DNA of 64,000 nt from Janibacter anophelis NBRC 107843 (GCF_001570945.1 NZ_BCSQ01000007.1:1-64000), one strand, 5' to 3'. Shown: positions 17,231-26,038, counted from the stretch's first letter. Numbers and translations are program-made. Notes: a model not told the origin generated them from the sequence alone.

Positions 17231-17871
17231 ATGAAGATCAAACGGATGACGACCGATGCTTGGGCGGTCGCCCAAGAGCTGGCCCAGGGTGAGACACAGG
17301 CGGGGTTCCGTCCCGTCCGCAAGCGCACCGCGAACGAGTTGCGAGTGCACGGGATCATCAGCGGGGACGATGTCCTTGACCCGAGTGGCAGCGACTCCTG
17401 TCGGTGTTGGGGCGTGCACCTGTGGTCCAGCGCATTCTCGCCAGCCACCGGGATGTCACCCTTCACACCGACGTCGTCGTCCTGCCGGACATCGCACTTG
17501 CCGTGACCCAACGCCGCACGTCCACCCACGACCCCGCAGGGCCGCGCACCGTGACGGGTGTGGAGTTGGCGGTGGAGGTCGTTCTCTTCGGTCACGACGA
17601 GATCTGGCGGGTCGTCCGACGCGTCATCCCGGACATCCCCGCTCTTCGAGCCGACCCGGATCCGTCCGTGCCCGAGGAGCCCATCTCGGTTTCCGACGAG
17701 GACCAGGCGCGCGTCGCAGCCATCACCAAGATGCGTCACGGCGCTCGGCCCTCCAGCCGTGAGGCGATCGACCTCATGCGGGATCCGGACCCACGCCTGC
17801 GTGACCTGTTGGACGCCGAGGCAGAGGTCGATGCTGTTCTCGTCAACCGAAAGTGGGTCAAGGTCGTATGA
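17231..17871 (+). pseudogene. Frameshifted gene of cassette, weak resemblance to EspG-type proteins
   Basis: Reading starts at ATG 17231 (MKIKRMTTDAWAVAQEL) and leaves frame near 17383. From 17386 another frame continues without a stop to 17871 (WQRLLSVLGRAP onward). Restoring one G (ccGgag) would give a single 213-residue protein, so a one-base deletion or a sequencing error is the simplest reading. The N-terminal layout (helix with FRPVRKRTANELRVHG followed by a short strand and WQRLLSVLGRAP) recalls EspG-type chaperones of type VII secretion, but this is weak. Its stop overlaps the next ATG (ATGA). No function is assigned. Confidence 0.6.
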
Positions 17872-18323
17872 GGACGTTTCCGGAGGAGGGGATGTACGCA
17901 CTGATCGAGGGCGATTGGCGCAGTGTGTCCACGGGTCCTGCCCGCGATGACATCCACGTGATCGACCTGGACAAGGAGGAGTTCGACCGGTGGGTGGCGC
18001 CCCACGAGATCGGGCGACGATGGAGCCCTTCGCGTGGGACGGGCGCTGTCGATGTCACGATTCACGCGATCGACGAACTGGTCGAGGTCCGTTGGACCGG
18101 TCGGTATCGCGGGCTCGATGTGTTCCCACTCGGCCCGGTGCTGGACGGGTGGGTGGCGGTGTCGCCCGTGAGTCTCGCCGAGGATGCGGGGGAGGACCTC
18201 GGTTTCCGCGGGTCGGCCCGTTTCGGAGATCGTCACAAGCGTATCCCCGTCGAGGAGTTCGTCGACGTGAGTGAGGAGATCAAGGTCGTGTACCGGCGGG
18301 GAGAGGGCTGGCTGCGTGGGTGA
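17868..18323 (+). CDS. Unknown protein, second gene of the cassette
   Basis: The 151-residue soluble protein is not recognised. It has no signal peptide or membrane span and is rich in acidic residues and Trp (about 33 of 151 residues are Asp or Glu). The sequence alternates beta-type strands (MYALIEGDWRSV, VDVTIHAIDELVEVRW, IKVVYRRGEGWLRG). ATG at 17868 overlaps the upstream stop and its end overlaps the next start by 8 nt, so the three genes are translationally linked. Its size and position suggest a partner of the third gene. Confidence 0.7.
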   Translation: MRTFPEEGMYALIEGDWRSVSTGPARDDIHVIDLDKEEFDRWVAPHEIGRRWSPSRGTGAVDVTIHAIDELVEVRWTGRYRGLDVFPLGPVLDGWVAVSPVSLAEDAGEDLGFRGSARFGDRHKRIPVEEFVDVSEEIKVVYRRGEGWLRG

Positions 18324-19152
18324 GGTCTTGCAGAAGGTGCTCATGCCGTGGTTGTCGCAGGCCGTGGGAGAGCAGGGCTACCACTACGTGGGTGGCCCGG
18401 TCACGCGACTGGCGGACATCCGTCACCTCGGCACTGCTCGCGACCTGGTCACGGCCTACGAGCTGAACCAGTCGGCGGCATTCGTCGACGACCCGGCGTT
18501 CGTCGACGTCGTGCGCTTCGAGGTCGAGCCGCTCATGCGCCTGCGCGCCCCGGAGATGCTGCAGCGCCCGTGGCCGACCTACCCCATGGGGTTCCTGTCC
18601 GGGCACTCGAGCGGTCCTGTGCCCGTGTGGGTCCTCGACCGCACCCGCGTCCCGCGCGGCGCGGAGATGTGGCGCGTCCACCGGTCGGGAGAACAGGAGA
18701 TGCTCACCCGTTTCGAGGGCATCGCCCGCGGATGGCGCTCGGCGCGGGGCTTCATGCCGATGACCCACCTGGTGGGACCGCGGGCCGAGTTCGAGGGGCG
18801 GGAGTACGCGGCGGAGTTCACCGAGCCCACTGGCGGCCAGGTGGAGCTGGTCCACTTCGGTGAGGACGTGCCCCCGGGGTTCGAGCCCGTCCGCCCGATG
18901 GTGTCGGCGCGTACCGTCCTGTCCGCGCAGTGCGAGCAGGTCCACGAGGTCGTGCTGTCCGCGCAGTGGCTCGGCGTCGACGCGCGGATCCTGCAGCCCA
19001 CGTCCCAGGATGCCCTGCTGCTCCTCGAGCAGCCGGACGTCGATGCCATCGAGCGGACACGTGCCCGTGAGGTCGAGCCGGGGTACTACGAGGTGGTTGC
19101 ACCCAAGAGCGAACTGGCCCATGGCGGTGGCGTCAGCAACGTTCTCCAGTGA
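18316..19152 (+). CDS. Unknown protein, third gene of the cassette
   Basis: The 278-residue soluble protein is not recognised. No signal peptide or membrane span is visible. Features include an N-terminal helix (EVLQKVLMPWLSQAVGEQG), a Pro/Trp-rich stretch (QRPWPTYPMGFLSG), VPVWVLDRTRVPRGAEMW and an Asp/Glu-rich C-terminal half. GTG at 18316 is selected because GGGAGAGGG lies 7-8 nt upstream; earlier in-frame starts lie inside the previous gene. It ends 21 nt from the converging PKD gene. Confidence 0.7.
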   Translation: MGEVLQKVLMPWLSQAVGEQGYHYVGGPVTRLADIRHLGTARDLVTAYELNQSAAFVDDPAFVDVVRFEVEPLMRLRAPEMLQRPWPTYPMGFLSGHSSGPVPVWVLDRTRVPRGAEMWRVHRSGEQEMLTRFEGIARGWRSARGFMPMTHLVGPRAEFEGREYAAEFTEPTGGQVELVHFGEDVPPGFEPVRPMVSARTVLSAQCEQVHEVVLSAQWLGVDARILQPTSQDALLLLEQPDVDAIERTRAREVEPGYYEVVAPKSELAHGGGVSNVLQ

Positions 19153-19157
19153 CCGAG

Positions 19158-19173
19158 CCGGGTACCGACCCGG
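19158..19173. terminator. Bidirectional hairpin between convergent genes
   Basis: CCGGGT-ACCG-ACCCGG is a perfect 6-bp stem with a 4-nt loop, exactly filling the gap between the cassette and the minus-strand PKD gene. It can serve both transcripts. There is no strong T-tract on either side. Confidence 0.5.
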
Positions 19174-20070
19174 TCAGTTGGTCCCGTGGGAGCTCACGAC
19201 CGACTGGTACTCGCCCACGGTGACGTCCGCGGTGGAGGTCCGGGTCACCGTGTCCGTTCCGGTCGCGTCACCCGAGATCGTGACGTCGTAGGTGATGCTC
19301 GCGCTGATCGTGTAGTCACCAGCTCGTGTGTATCCGCCGGGCACCCCGCAATCGGGGCTGCTCGCCCATCCCTTGCCCGCGTCGTACGCCGTGCCCGCAT
19401 TCGTGCAGGTGACGGTCTGACCGTCACCGAGGTCCCAGACGACCTGTGAGGGCTTGGCGGTCACGGTCACGCTCAGACCTCCGGCGCTGGCGCTGTCCTG
19501 ATAGGTCTTCCACTGGTTGCCCTCGAGCCAGAACCACACGGGCACGCCGACGGTGCCCTTGCACTCGGCGTCGGTGCACGGGGCCGAGCCCATGGCCGGC
19601 TTCGGCAGCGTGATCTGGGCCATCGCCATCGAGATGACCTGCTCGATGGTCACCGTCGTCGCCGGTTCAGCCGGCTCCGGCTCGTTGCCCTCGCAGGACT
19701 CGTAGACGTACGGAATGACGAAGACGTCGCACGGCGGCGGTCCCGAGGGCATCCCCGTGATGGGATCGAAGGCTCCGGGGTCGCGTTCACGCCACTCCGC
19801 CATCGCCGACTCGCGGTCGTACTTCTTCGCAGTGGATCCACCGGACGGTGGAGTGTGTGCGAGGACCGGCGAGCCGGATGTGGGTGTGACCGACGGGCTG
19901 GGGGTCGACGTCCGGGTGACCTTTTCCTCCTGTGACTTGACCTTGGCGATGCAGCGTGCCGCGTCGCACGGCTTGTCCTTGCCGGCGAGCGTCAGAGTGT
20001 CGGCCGATGCCACCCCCGCGGTCACCGGGATGGCCAGTGCTGCGACCACCGCAGCCGCCATCCGCTTCAT
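19174..20070 (-). CDS. Secreted PKD-like protein (module B), paralogue of 16290-17162
   Basis: The 298-residue protein has a signal peptide ending near GVASA-DTL, a Thr/Ser/Pro-rich linker (about residues 50-80), a middle block with KGTVGVPVWFWLEG and a PKD-like C-terminal domain (VVWDLGDGQTVTCTNAG, GDYTISASITY, VTVGEYQSVVSS). The shared blocks with the module A protein indicate a duplication followed by strong divergence. ATG at 20070 overlaps the lipoprotein stop by 4 nt. It is presumably cell-surface or secreted, and its role is unknown. Confidence 0.78.
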   Translation of the reverse strand: MKRMAAAVVAALAIPVTAGVASADTLTLAGKDKPCDAARCIAKVKSQEEKVTRTSTPSPSVTPTSGSPVLAHTPPSGGSTAKKYDRESAMAEWRERDPGAFDPITGMPSGPPPCDVFVIPYVYESCEGNEPEPAEPATTVTIEQVISMAMAQITLPKPAMGSAPCTDAECKGTVGVPVWFWLEGNQWKTYQDSASAGGLSVTVTAKPSQVVWDLGDGQTVTCTNAGTAYDAGKGWASSPDCGVPGGYTRAGDYTISASITYDVTISGDATGTDTVTRTSTADVTVGEYQSVVSSHGTN

Positions 20071-20642
20071 GACTGCCCCCGGGACATGGGGCAGGTGGTC
20101 TTCCCCGTGATCTCGTCGCTCTGGACGCGCCAGTCGGCATCAGCCGCGGACCGGGTCATCGTGACCTTGTTGACCTGGATCGTGCCCTCCTTGAGGGGAT
20201 TGCCTTCCGGGTCGCTCCGCAGGTCGTCGCCTGCGGTCCAGCCCTCACCGTCGCGGGTGGCGATGAGCTTCTGGTGCACCCGGTAACAGACCTCGACGGT
20301 CGCCCGCGTGGTGGAGTGCAACGTGGTGTCGCTGGCGGTCAGCTCGTCCTTGCCGTCGACGCGGACCGACGGCACCACGGCGGCGAACTCCGTGAGCTCC
20401 TCGGCACGGTCAGGACTGATGAGTTCCTTCAGCCGCGAGCTCGGAGGCTCGGCGGGATCGGCGGAGGCCATCAGCCTCCAGTACTCCTCGAAGACGGCAG
20501 TGGCGCTCGCTTCGTCGTCCATCGCGGACGAGCTCGCCGATGTCGTGGTCTCGTGCGGTTCCGGATCGTCACTGCACGCGCCGAGGCCGAGGGACAGTGC
20601 GGTGACGAGACCAGCAGAGGCGATGGCGCGAAGGGGGTGCAC
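20067..20642 (-). CDS. Lipoprotein of unknown function (module B)
   Basis: The 191-residue protein has a signal sequence and lipobox LGAC near residue 23, then a low-complexity Thr/Ser linker and an NTF2-like domain (ATAVFEEYWRLMASADP; SRLKELISPDRAEEL; TRATVEVCYRVHQK; KVTMTRSAADADWRVQSDE). This fold is common in actinobacterial lipoproteins. GTG at 20642 with GGGAGAACC upstream is preferred over the longer frame from 20684. It mirrors the module A lipoprotein in order and in overlap with a PKD gene. Confidence 0.75.
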   Translation of the reverse strand: MHPLRAIASAGLVTALSLGLGACSDDPEPHETTTSASSSAMDDEASATAVFEEYWRLMASADPAEPPSSRLKELISPDRAEELTEFAAVVPSVRVDGKDELTASDTTLHSTTRATVEVCYRVHQKLIATRDGEGWTAGDDLRSDPEGNPLKEGTIQVNKVTMTRSAADADWRVQSDEITGKTTCPMSRGQS

Positions 20643-20767
20643 GTGGGGTTCTCCCGGATGGTCGACGGCGGGGTGACGGCACATCTCAGTGCCTTCAGTT
20701 CATCACAGGAGGGGACGGTCCGCACATCGAGATCCGTCGTCGACTCGCATTCGGCGCCGTCGTTGGT

Positions 20768-20773
20768 TACGGT
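20768..20773 (+). promoter_or_regulatory. Possible -10 box of Tad locus 2
   Basis: TACGGT lies 41 nt before the cpaB start in the 172-nt divergent gap with the module B lipoprotein. AGGGGGAG before the ATG is the ribosome-binding sequence. No clear -35 was found, so an activator is possible; the operon ends with a BTAD-type regulator. Confidence 0.4.
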
Positions 20774-20814
20774 CGCCCCCGTTGAGGCACGACGACCAGG
20801 GGGAGCGACAGCTC

Positions 20815-21498
20815 ATGACCGCAGCACCGCAGACCGAGGTGCCCGCGCCTCCTTCCGGACCCCCCGCACGGGAAGAGGTCGGTGCCGTCAAGCCCCGACG
20901 CAACATGCGGTTGGTCCTGCTCGGCATCGCCTTGGCCGTGATCTTCGCCCTGCTGGCGGTGTGGGCTGTCAACCGCGCCGGCGAGGCCCGCAGCGTCGTC
21001 GTCGTCGCCAACGACGTGCGTGCCGGGGACGAGATCAGGGCCTCCGACCTCGCGACCACGCGACTGCGCGGTGGTGAGGACGTCCGGACCGTGCCGGCCT
21101 CCCGACTCGACTCCCTCGTGGGCAGGCGGGCCATGCAGGCTCTGCCTGCCGGCAGCCTCGTGACGGAGAACAACTTCGAGCAGCGCATCAGCCCCCGCTC
21201 CGGTGACGTCATCGTCCCGATCGCGGTGACCGCAGGGCAGTACCCCGCGAGCGGCCTCGAGCGGGGAGACGTCGTGCGCGTCGTCGTCACCGGTGGCGGC
21301 CAGTCCGTCGAGGGCCTCGAGCCCGGGACCTCCTTCGACGGGGTCGTCCTCGCGCTGGGACCGCAGGGGGACAACGGCACCATGACGGTCGACGTCTCGA
21401 TCTCCTCCGGTGACGCCGCGTCCGCAGCGGCGGCCTCGGGCACCGGCCGGATCTCGATCATCAACGTCGCGCCGGGCGGCACGGGGCAGGAGGGCTGA
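20815..21498 (+). CDS. cpaB: CpaB-like SAF-domain membrane protein, Tad locus 2
   Basis: The 227-residue protein has a short cytoplasmic N-terminus, one membrane span (LVLLGIALAVIFALLAVWAV) and a SAF domain starting VVVVANDVRAGDEIRASDLATTRL, as in CpaB/RcpC proteins that stabilise Tad pilus assembly. The start ATG at 20815 follows AGGGGGAG. It is the first gene of the second Tad operon and is missing from locus 1. Confidence 0.82.
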   Translation: MTAAPQTEVPAPPSGPPAREEVGAVKPRRNMRLVLLGIALAVIFALLAVWAVNRAGEARSVVVVANDVRAGDEIRASDLATTRLRGGEDVRTVPASRLDSLVGRRAMQALPAGSLVTENNFEQRISPRSGDVIVPIAVTAGQYPASGLERGDVVRVVVTGGGQSVEGLEPGTSFDGVVLALGPQGDNGTMTVDVSISSGDAASAAAASGTGRISIINVAPGGTGQEG

Positions 21499-21501
21499 GT
21501 C

Positions 21502-22293
21502 GTGGCCCTGCACATCCTCACCTCCCTGAGTGGCTCGCCCGGGGTCACGTCCACGGCGCTCACCTGGGCGCAGGTCAGCGACCGGCCAACCCTGCTCATC
21601 GAGGCCGACCCGGCCGGTGGTTCACCGATGCTGTGCATCGGCTGGGGCGGCGCGCACCCCCACGACCGCTCCATCCTCGACCTGGCCGTCCACCCGACGA
21701 CCGAGTACGTCGAGCGGATCTGGGAGCTGGCCATCCCCCTTCCCGGCCGGGAGCGGCAGGCGTGGCTCGTCCCCACCGTCGGCATGGCCGCCCAGATGAA
21801 GTCGCTCATGGGCGTCTTCGGACCCATGGGCGAGGCCCTGGCCCGCATCAGCCGCGACAGCCACGTTGACGTCCTCGTCGACATCGGCCGCCTCGGCGCG
21901 GCCGGCGCCTCCACGCAGCTGTGGCAGTACGCCGACACCGTCCTGCTCTTCACCGACACGACCCTGGCGGCCCTCAACACCCTGGCCGTCGGCAGCCCGG
22001 CGCTCGTCGACGAGCTCGACGGCATCGGCGCCCGACACCGCCTCGCCGTCGTCCCGCTCCTGGGCGATGAGAAGGGGGCATCGCACCGTCCGTACGGTGC
22101 TCGCGAGATCGGTGGGATCACCGACGGAGTGCCGGTGCTCACCGGCGTCGCCCGCGACGCCAAGGCGGCCGGGTCGCGCGTCTGGGGCAAGCGGGGTCGC
22201 TACCCCCTGAGCGTCAAGCGTCTCATCGCTGGCGTCGACCAGCACGCTCGAGAAGCCCACGCGGTCCTCGGTGGCGAGAGGGCCCCGGCATGA
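21502..22293 (+). CDS. CpaE/MinD-like protein with degenerate P-loop, Tad locus 2
   Basis: The 263-residue protein has the fold signature of MinD/ParA ATPases (LLIEADPAGGSPML; VLVDIGRLGAAGAS; ADTVLLFTDTTLAAL) as in CpaE, which positions Tad pili. The deviant Walker A is replaced by SGSPGVTSTAL: both Lys residues of the KGGxGKT motif are gone, so ATP hydrolysis is doubtful. GTG at 21502 follows the cpaB stop by 3 nt. It may be a structural or polar-localisation factor. Confidence 0.75.
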   Translation: MALHILTSLSGSPGVTSTALTWAQVSDRPTLLIEADPAGGSPMLCIGWGGAHPHDRSILDLAVHPTTEYVERIWELAIPLPGRERQAWLVPTVGMAAQMKSLMGVFGPMGEALARISRDSHVDVLVDIGRLGAAGASTQLWQYADTVLLFTDTTLAALNTLAVGSPALVDELDGIGARHRLAVVPLLGDEKGASHRPYGAREIGGITDGVPVLTGVARDAKAAGSRVWGKRGRYPLSVKRLIAGVDQHAREAHAVLGGERAPA

Positions 22294-24017
22294 GCCCCAA
22301 GTCGACCCCCGACCCCACGCAGCCCACGGACCTGCCGATCTTCGCCCAGCGTCCGGAGCCGTCCGCGCGTGCCCTCGGCGGTGCCTCCCCGTCCGCCCTC
22401 CACCACGCGCCCACCCCGCCCCCGCCGCCGCCGTACCTGCCTCAGGCTCCGGCTCCCCACGGCGTGGACGAGGCGACCACTGCAGGACCCGGCTCAGCGG
22501 CACCAGAGGCGACCGCTCCCCGTGGCGGGCTGCCGACGGGCGAGTATCCGACGACCGAACGGCCGTTGGGGGAGCGGGCACTGCGCCGGCGGCGCCGGGA
22601 GGCGGCTGCCGTGGGCGGTCGCCAGGGGCAGATCCGAGAGGCCCTCGAGCGCCTCGAGGCGGTCGACTGGGCAGCGGTCCAGCATCTGCGCAGCCAGGTC
22701 AGCGCGTCCCTGACCCTCCTGTCCGAGGACACCGTCCTCGATGAGTCGCGCCACCGATCGACCGTCGACCGACTCACCCAGCAGGCCGTCGACGACTGGG
22801 TCCAGGACCGGGTCGCGCGCGGTGAGGGCGTGGTCTCGCTCGACGCCCAGGCGGCCCTGCGCGCGGCCGTGCTCGACTCCATGTTCGGTGCCGGGCGCCT
22901 GCAGCCGCTGCTCGACCTGCCGGGCATCGAGAACATCGAGATCGAGGGCCACGACAACGTCACCCTCGAGTTCAGCGACGGTTCCCTCGAAATGGGGCCG
23001 CCCGTCGCCGACAGCGACGCGGACCTCATCTCGGAGATCCAGCACCTCGCCCGCACCTCCGCGACCGGTGAGCAGCAGTTCTCCATGGTGCGGCCCTGGC
23101 TGCGACTCGCCCTGCCGGATGGTTCGCGCATGGCGGCCGAGGCGTGGTTGTCCCACCGGCCGTCGATCACGATCCGCAAGCACCCGTACATCGACACCGA
23201 CCTGGCCCAGATGAAGGAGCTCGGTTCGATCGACGACTCGCTCCAGGCATTCCTGTCGGCCGCGATCCGTGCGGGCAAGAACGTCATGGTCTCGGGCGAC
23301 GCGGGTGCCGGTAAGACCACGCTGGTGCGGGCACTGCTCAACGAACTCGACCCCCGCGAGCGGCTGGCGACGGTGGAGGCACAGTACGAGCTGCTCATGC
23401 ACCGGCTGCCGGAGAGGCACCACCGGGTCTGGGCCGCCGAGGCGCAGGGCGGTGGTGAGGTCGGCCTGGACGGTCGCCCCGTCGGCGAGGTCACGCTCAC
23501 CCGTCTCATCGAGCTGAGCCTGCAAAAGAACGTCACCCGCATCGTCGTCGGCGAGGTCGTCGGCGAGGAGGTCATGGCGATGATGGAGGCCATGCAGGGT
23601 GGCCGCGGCTCGGTCTCGACCGTCCACGCCCACTCCGCACTCGACACGGTCGAGCGTCTCGTCACCCTCATCACCCGCGCCCGCGGCAACGTCGACACCT
23701 CCTTCGGCTACCGACTCGTCGCGCAGAACGTCGACCTCGTGGTCCACGTCGGGCTCGTCGACGAGTCCCACCTCGACGGCGGGCGCAAGTGGCGTCATGT
23801 CGATGAGGTGGTGGCGCTCGAGATCTCCCGCGACACCCACGTGGCGCACACCCGGATCTTCTCGCCGGACGAGTTCGGCCGGGCCTGCCCGACCGGGCAG
23901 CTCCCGTCGTGGATCGGTGACATCGAGCGTCACGGGTTCGACCCGGGCTGGCTGGACCCTGCGGCCAGCACGTGGGGTCCGCCGCCCGAGCTGCTCGTGC
24001 GCCACAGGACTGCCTGA
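22290..24017 (+). CDS. cpaF: CpaF/TadA-type secretion ATPase, Tad locus 2
   Basis: The 575-residue ATPase has a Pro-rich, disordered N-terminus of about 110 residues, then the CpaF domain. Walker A DAGAGKTT lies near residues 335-342, the catalytic block VGEVVGEEV follows, and STVHAHSALD is the His box. It is about 165 residues longer than the TadA of locus 1, mostly through the N-terminal extension, and the two are clearly not recent duplicates. ATG at 22290 overlaps the previous stop (ATGA). Confidence 0.92.
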   Translation: MSPKSTPDPTQPTDLPIFAQRPEPSARALGGASPSALHHAPTPPPPPPYLPQAPAPHGVDEATTAGPGSAAPEATAPRGGLPTGEYPTTERPLGERALRRRRREAAAVGGRQGQIREALERLEAVDWAAVQHLRSQVSASLTLLSEDTVLDESRHRSTVDRLTQQAVDDWVQDRVARGEGVVSLDAQAALRAAVLDSMFGAGRLQPLLDLPGIENIEIEGHDNVTLEFSDGSLEMGPPVADSDADLISEIQHLARTSATGEQQFSMVRPWLRLALPDGSRMAAEAWLSHRPSITIRKHPYIDTDLAQMKELGSIDDSLQAFLSAAIRAGKNVMVSGDAGAGKTTLVRALLNELDPRERLATVEAQYELLMHRLPERHHRVWAAEAQGGGEVGLDGRPVGEVTLTRLIELSLQKNVTRIVVGEVVGEEVMAMMEAMQGGRGSVSTVHAHSALDTVERLVTLITRARGNVDTSFGYRLVAQNVDLVVHVGLVDESHLDGGRKWRHVDEVVALEISRDTHVAHTRIFSPDEFGRACPTGQLPSWIGDIERHGFDPGWLDPAASTWGPPPELLVRHRTA

Positions 24018-24868
24018 TGACCGCTCTTGCGATCATCGCCGCACTGGGGCTCGCGGTCGGTCTGACCCTCATCGCGGCGGGACTGACCAACCCGCCTCCG
24101 GCACCGAACCGGCCTCGGTCGCGCAAGCGTCAGAGCGCGACCTTCAGCCCGGTCGACCGACGCAACTTCCTGATCGGTGCGTTGGTCGGGTTGGTCCTGG
24201 CGCTCTTCGGCTGGGTCGTGGCCCTCGTCATCGTGCCGATCTTCGCCGTCGCCCTGCCGTGGCTCATGCGGGTCGACCGGGGCACGACGCCCGAGCAGCT
24301 CGAGGCCATCGAGGAGTGGGTCCGCTCGCTCGGTGGGGTCATCGGTGCCGGTCAGGGCATCTCCGGTGCCATCATCGCCACCCGCGTGTCCTGCCCGGAC
24401 GAGATCCGGCCGCAGGTCGACCTGCTCATCAGCCGGATCCACGCCCGGCGGCCACTCACCGACGCCTTGTACTCCTTCGCCGACGACCTGGACAACCAGG
24501 TGGGGGACTTCGTGGCGACTGCGCTCATCCAGGCCGCCCAGCACGAGGGAGCCGGTCTGCGGGAGGCGCTCGCAGGCATCGCCTCCGACGTCACCGAGGA
24601 GGTGCGCGCACGACGCGACATCGAGGCCTCGCGCTCCGGTGCGCGCACCCAGGCGCGACTCATCACGATCATCGTCATGGTGGTGCTCGCCCTCTTCGTC
24701 TTCATCACCCCCGTCGGGGCGCAGTACCGCACCCCCAACGGCCAGGCGGGCCTCTTCGTCCTGTCGTTGCTCTTCCTGGGTGCCCTCTACTGGCTGAAGC
24801 GAGTCGCCACGGTCAAGCCGCTCGCCCGATTCCTCGTGCGTCCCGCGACCACAGAGGTGCGCCGATGA
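24017..24868 (+). CDS. tadB: TadB platform protein, Tad locus 2
   Basis: The 283-residue T2SSF-domain protein has an N-terminal span, a double span near residues 50-80, a cytoplasmic helical domain (EQLEAIEEWVRSLGGVIGAGQGI) and two C-terminal spans. Its ATG shares one base with the cpaF stop (TGATG). It is the inner-membrane platform subunit of the second pilus system. Confidence 0.88.
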   Translation: MTALAIIAALGLAVGLTLIAAGLTNPPPAPNRPRSRKRQSATFSPVDRRNFLIGALVGLVLALFGWVVALVIVPIFAVALPWLMRVDRGTTPEQLEAIEEWVRSLGGVIGAGQGISGAIIATRVSCPDEIRPQVDLLISRIHARRPLTDALYSFADDLDNQVGDFVATALIQAAQHEGAGLREALAGIASDVTEEVRARRDIEASRSGARTQARLITIIVMVVLALFVFITPVGAQYRTPNGQAGLFVLSLLFLGALYWLKRVATVKPLARFLVRPATTEVRR

Positions 24869-25755
24869 CCCCGCTCGTGCTCGCCATGGCGATCTCGGCC
24901 GTCGTGGGGATCGGCCTCGCGCTCGTCGTGGCCGGGTTGACCCCGGCCAAGCCCGACCTGTCGGCCGCGGTCACCCGCATGCGGCCGGAGACGCTGCGTG
25001 CGAGGCGGGAGAGCGAGACCCTCCCCACCGACCGCACGCGGACCGAGCGCATCGGCGTCTGGGCCCGGCACCGCACCGACCGCTTCGCCGTCCTGCAGGC
25101 CCCGCTCGAGGACCTGGAGCTGCTCCAGATACCCGTCGAGTCGCACTACGGCAAGAAGGCCATCGCCACCGGTGCCGCACTCGTCGGATGCACCCTCCTG
25201 CCGATGGCCCTCGGCATCGGCTTCGTCATCCCCTTCGGCATCGGCCTCGCCTTCGCGATCTTCGCGTGGTTCGTCCCCGATCTGACCGTGCGGGACCGGG
25301 CCAAGGACAGCCGGGAGGACTTCGCGTACGCGGCCGTCTCGTACCTGCGTCTCGTCGCGATCGCGCGCCGCGCAGGGCTGGGCCTCGTCGCCTCGCTCGA
25401 CTCCGCGGCCCACAAGTCCGACTCGTGGATGTTCGTGCGCATCCGGGAGGAGCTGCGCCTGGCCCGCTGGGCGGGTGAGACCTCGTGGGACGCGCTCGAG
25501 CGGCTGGCGGCCCGGACGGGCGTGCCCGAGCTGAAGGAGGTGGCCGACATCATCCGACTGGCCAACGACTCCGGCGCGAGCGTCAGCGACAACCTCATGG
25601 CCCGGGCGGCCTCCATGCGTGACCGACTGCTCACGCGCGAGCAGACCGCCGCCAACGCGGCCACGAGCTCGATGGGGATCCCCCTCGCCGCGCTGGCGGT
25701 GCTCTTCCTCATCGCGATGCTCGTCCCCGCCGCCATCCAGCTGTCGCCGGGCTGA
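24865..25755 (+). CDS. tadC: TadC platform protein, Tad locus 2
   Basis: The 296-residue protein has GspF-like topology: an N-terminal span, two central spans (FVIPFGIGLAFAIFAWFVP), a T2SSF domain (YAAVSYLRLVAIARRAGLGLVAS) and a C-terminal span. ATG at 24865 overlaps the tadB stop (ATGA). It pairs with TadB of this locus. Confidence 0.88.
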   Translation: MTPLVLAMAISAVVGIGLALVVAGLTPAKPDLSAAVTRMRPETLRARRESETLPTDRTRTERIGVWARHRTDRFAVLQAPLEDLELLQIPVESHYGKKAIATGAALVGCTLLPMALGIGFVIPFGIGLAFAIFAWFVPDLTVRDRAKDSREDFAYAAVSYLRLVAIARRAGLGLVASLDSAAHKSDSWMFVRIREELRLARWAGETSWDALERLAARTGVPELKEVADIIRLANDSGASVSDNLMARAASMRDRLLTREQTAANAATSSMGIPLAALAVLFLIAMLVPAAIQLSPG

Positions 25756-25809
25756 CCTCGTCAACTTTCGGCAGACTAGAGACCAAGCCACACACATCAG
25801 GAGGAAAGC

Positions 25810-26025
25810 ATGATCCGTTTGTTCGTCGTCATGGCCATGCTCTGCATGGCCCCCGTCCGCCGGCTCGACAGCGCCGTCCAGGCGCGCGGTGAGGACCCCG
25901 AGGCGGGCTTGACCACCCTCGAGTACGTCATCCTCGGCGCGCTCGTCCTCGCTGTGGTCGTGACCGTCGCGGCGGTCATCACCGGCAACCTCGAGTCCTG
26001 GGCCGACCAGATCCCGACGCCCTGA
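25810..26025 (+). CDS. flp: Flp-family major pilin, Tad locus 2
   Basis: The 71-residue prepilin has a leader ending EDPEAG, then LTTLEYVILGALVLAVVVTV. The Gly before the cut site and Glu5/Tyr6 after it match canonical Flp pilins, unlike the pilin-like gene of locus 1. A strong AGGAGG ribosome-binding site (25799) precedes the ATG, consistent with high expression of a structural subunit. A prepilin peptidase is not in the window. Confidence 0.88.
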   Translation: MIRLFVVMAMLCMAPVRRLDSAVQARGEDPEAGLTTLEYVILGALVLAVVVTVAAVITGNLESWADQIPTP

Positions 26026-26038
26026 CCGAGACGTCCCG

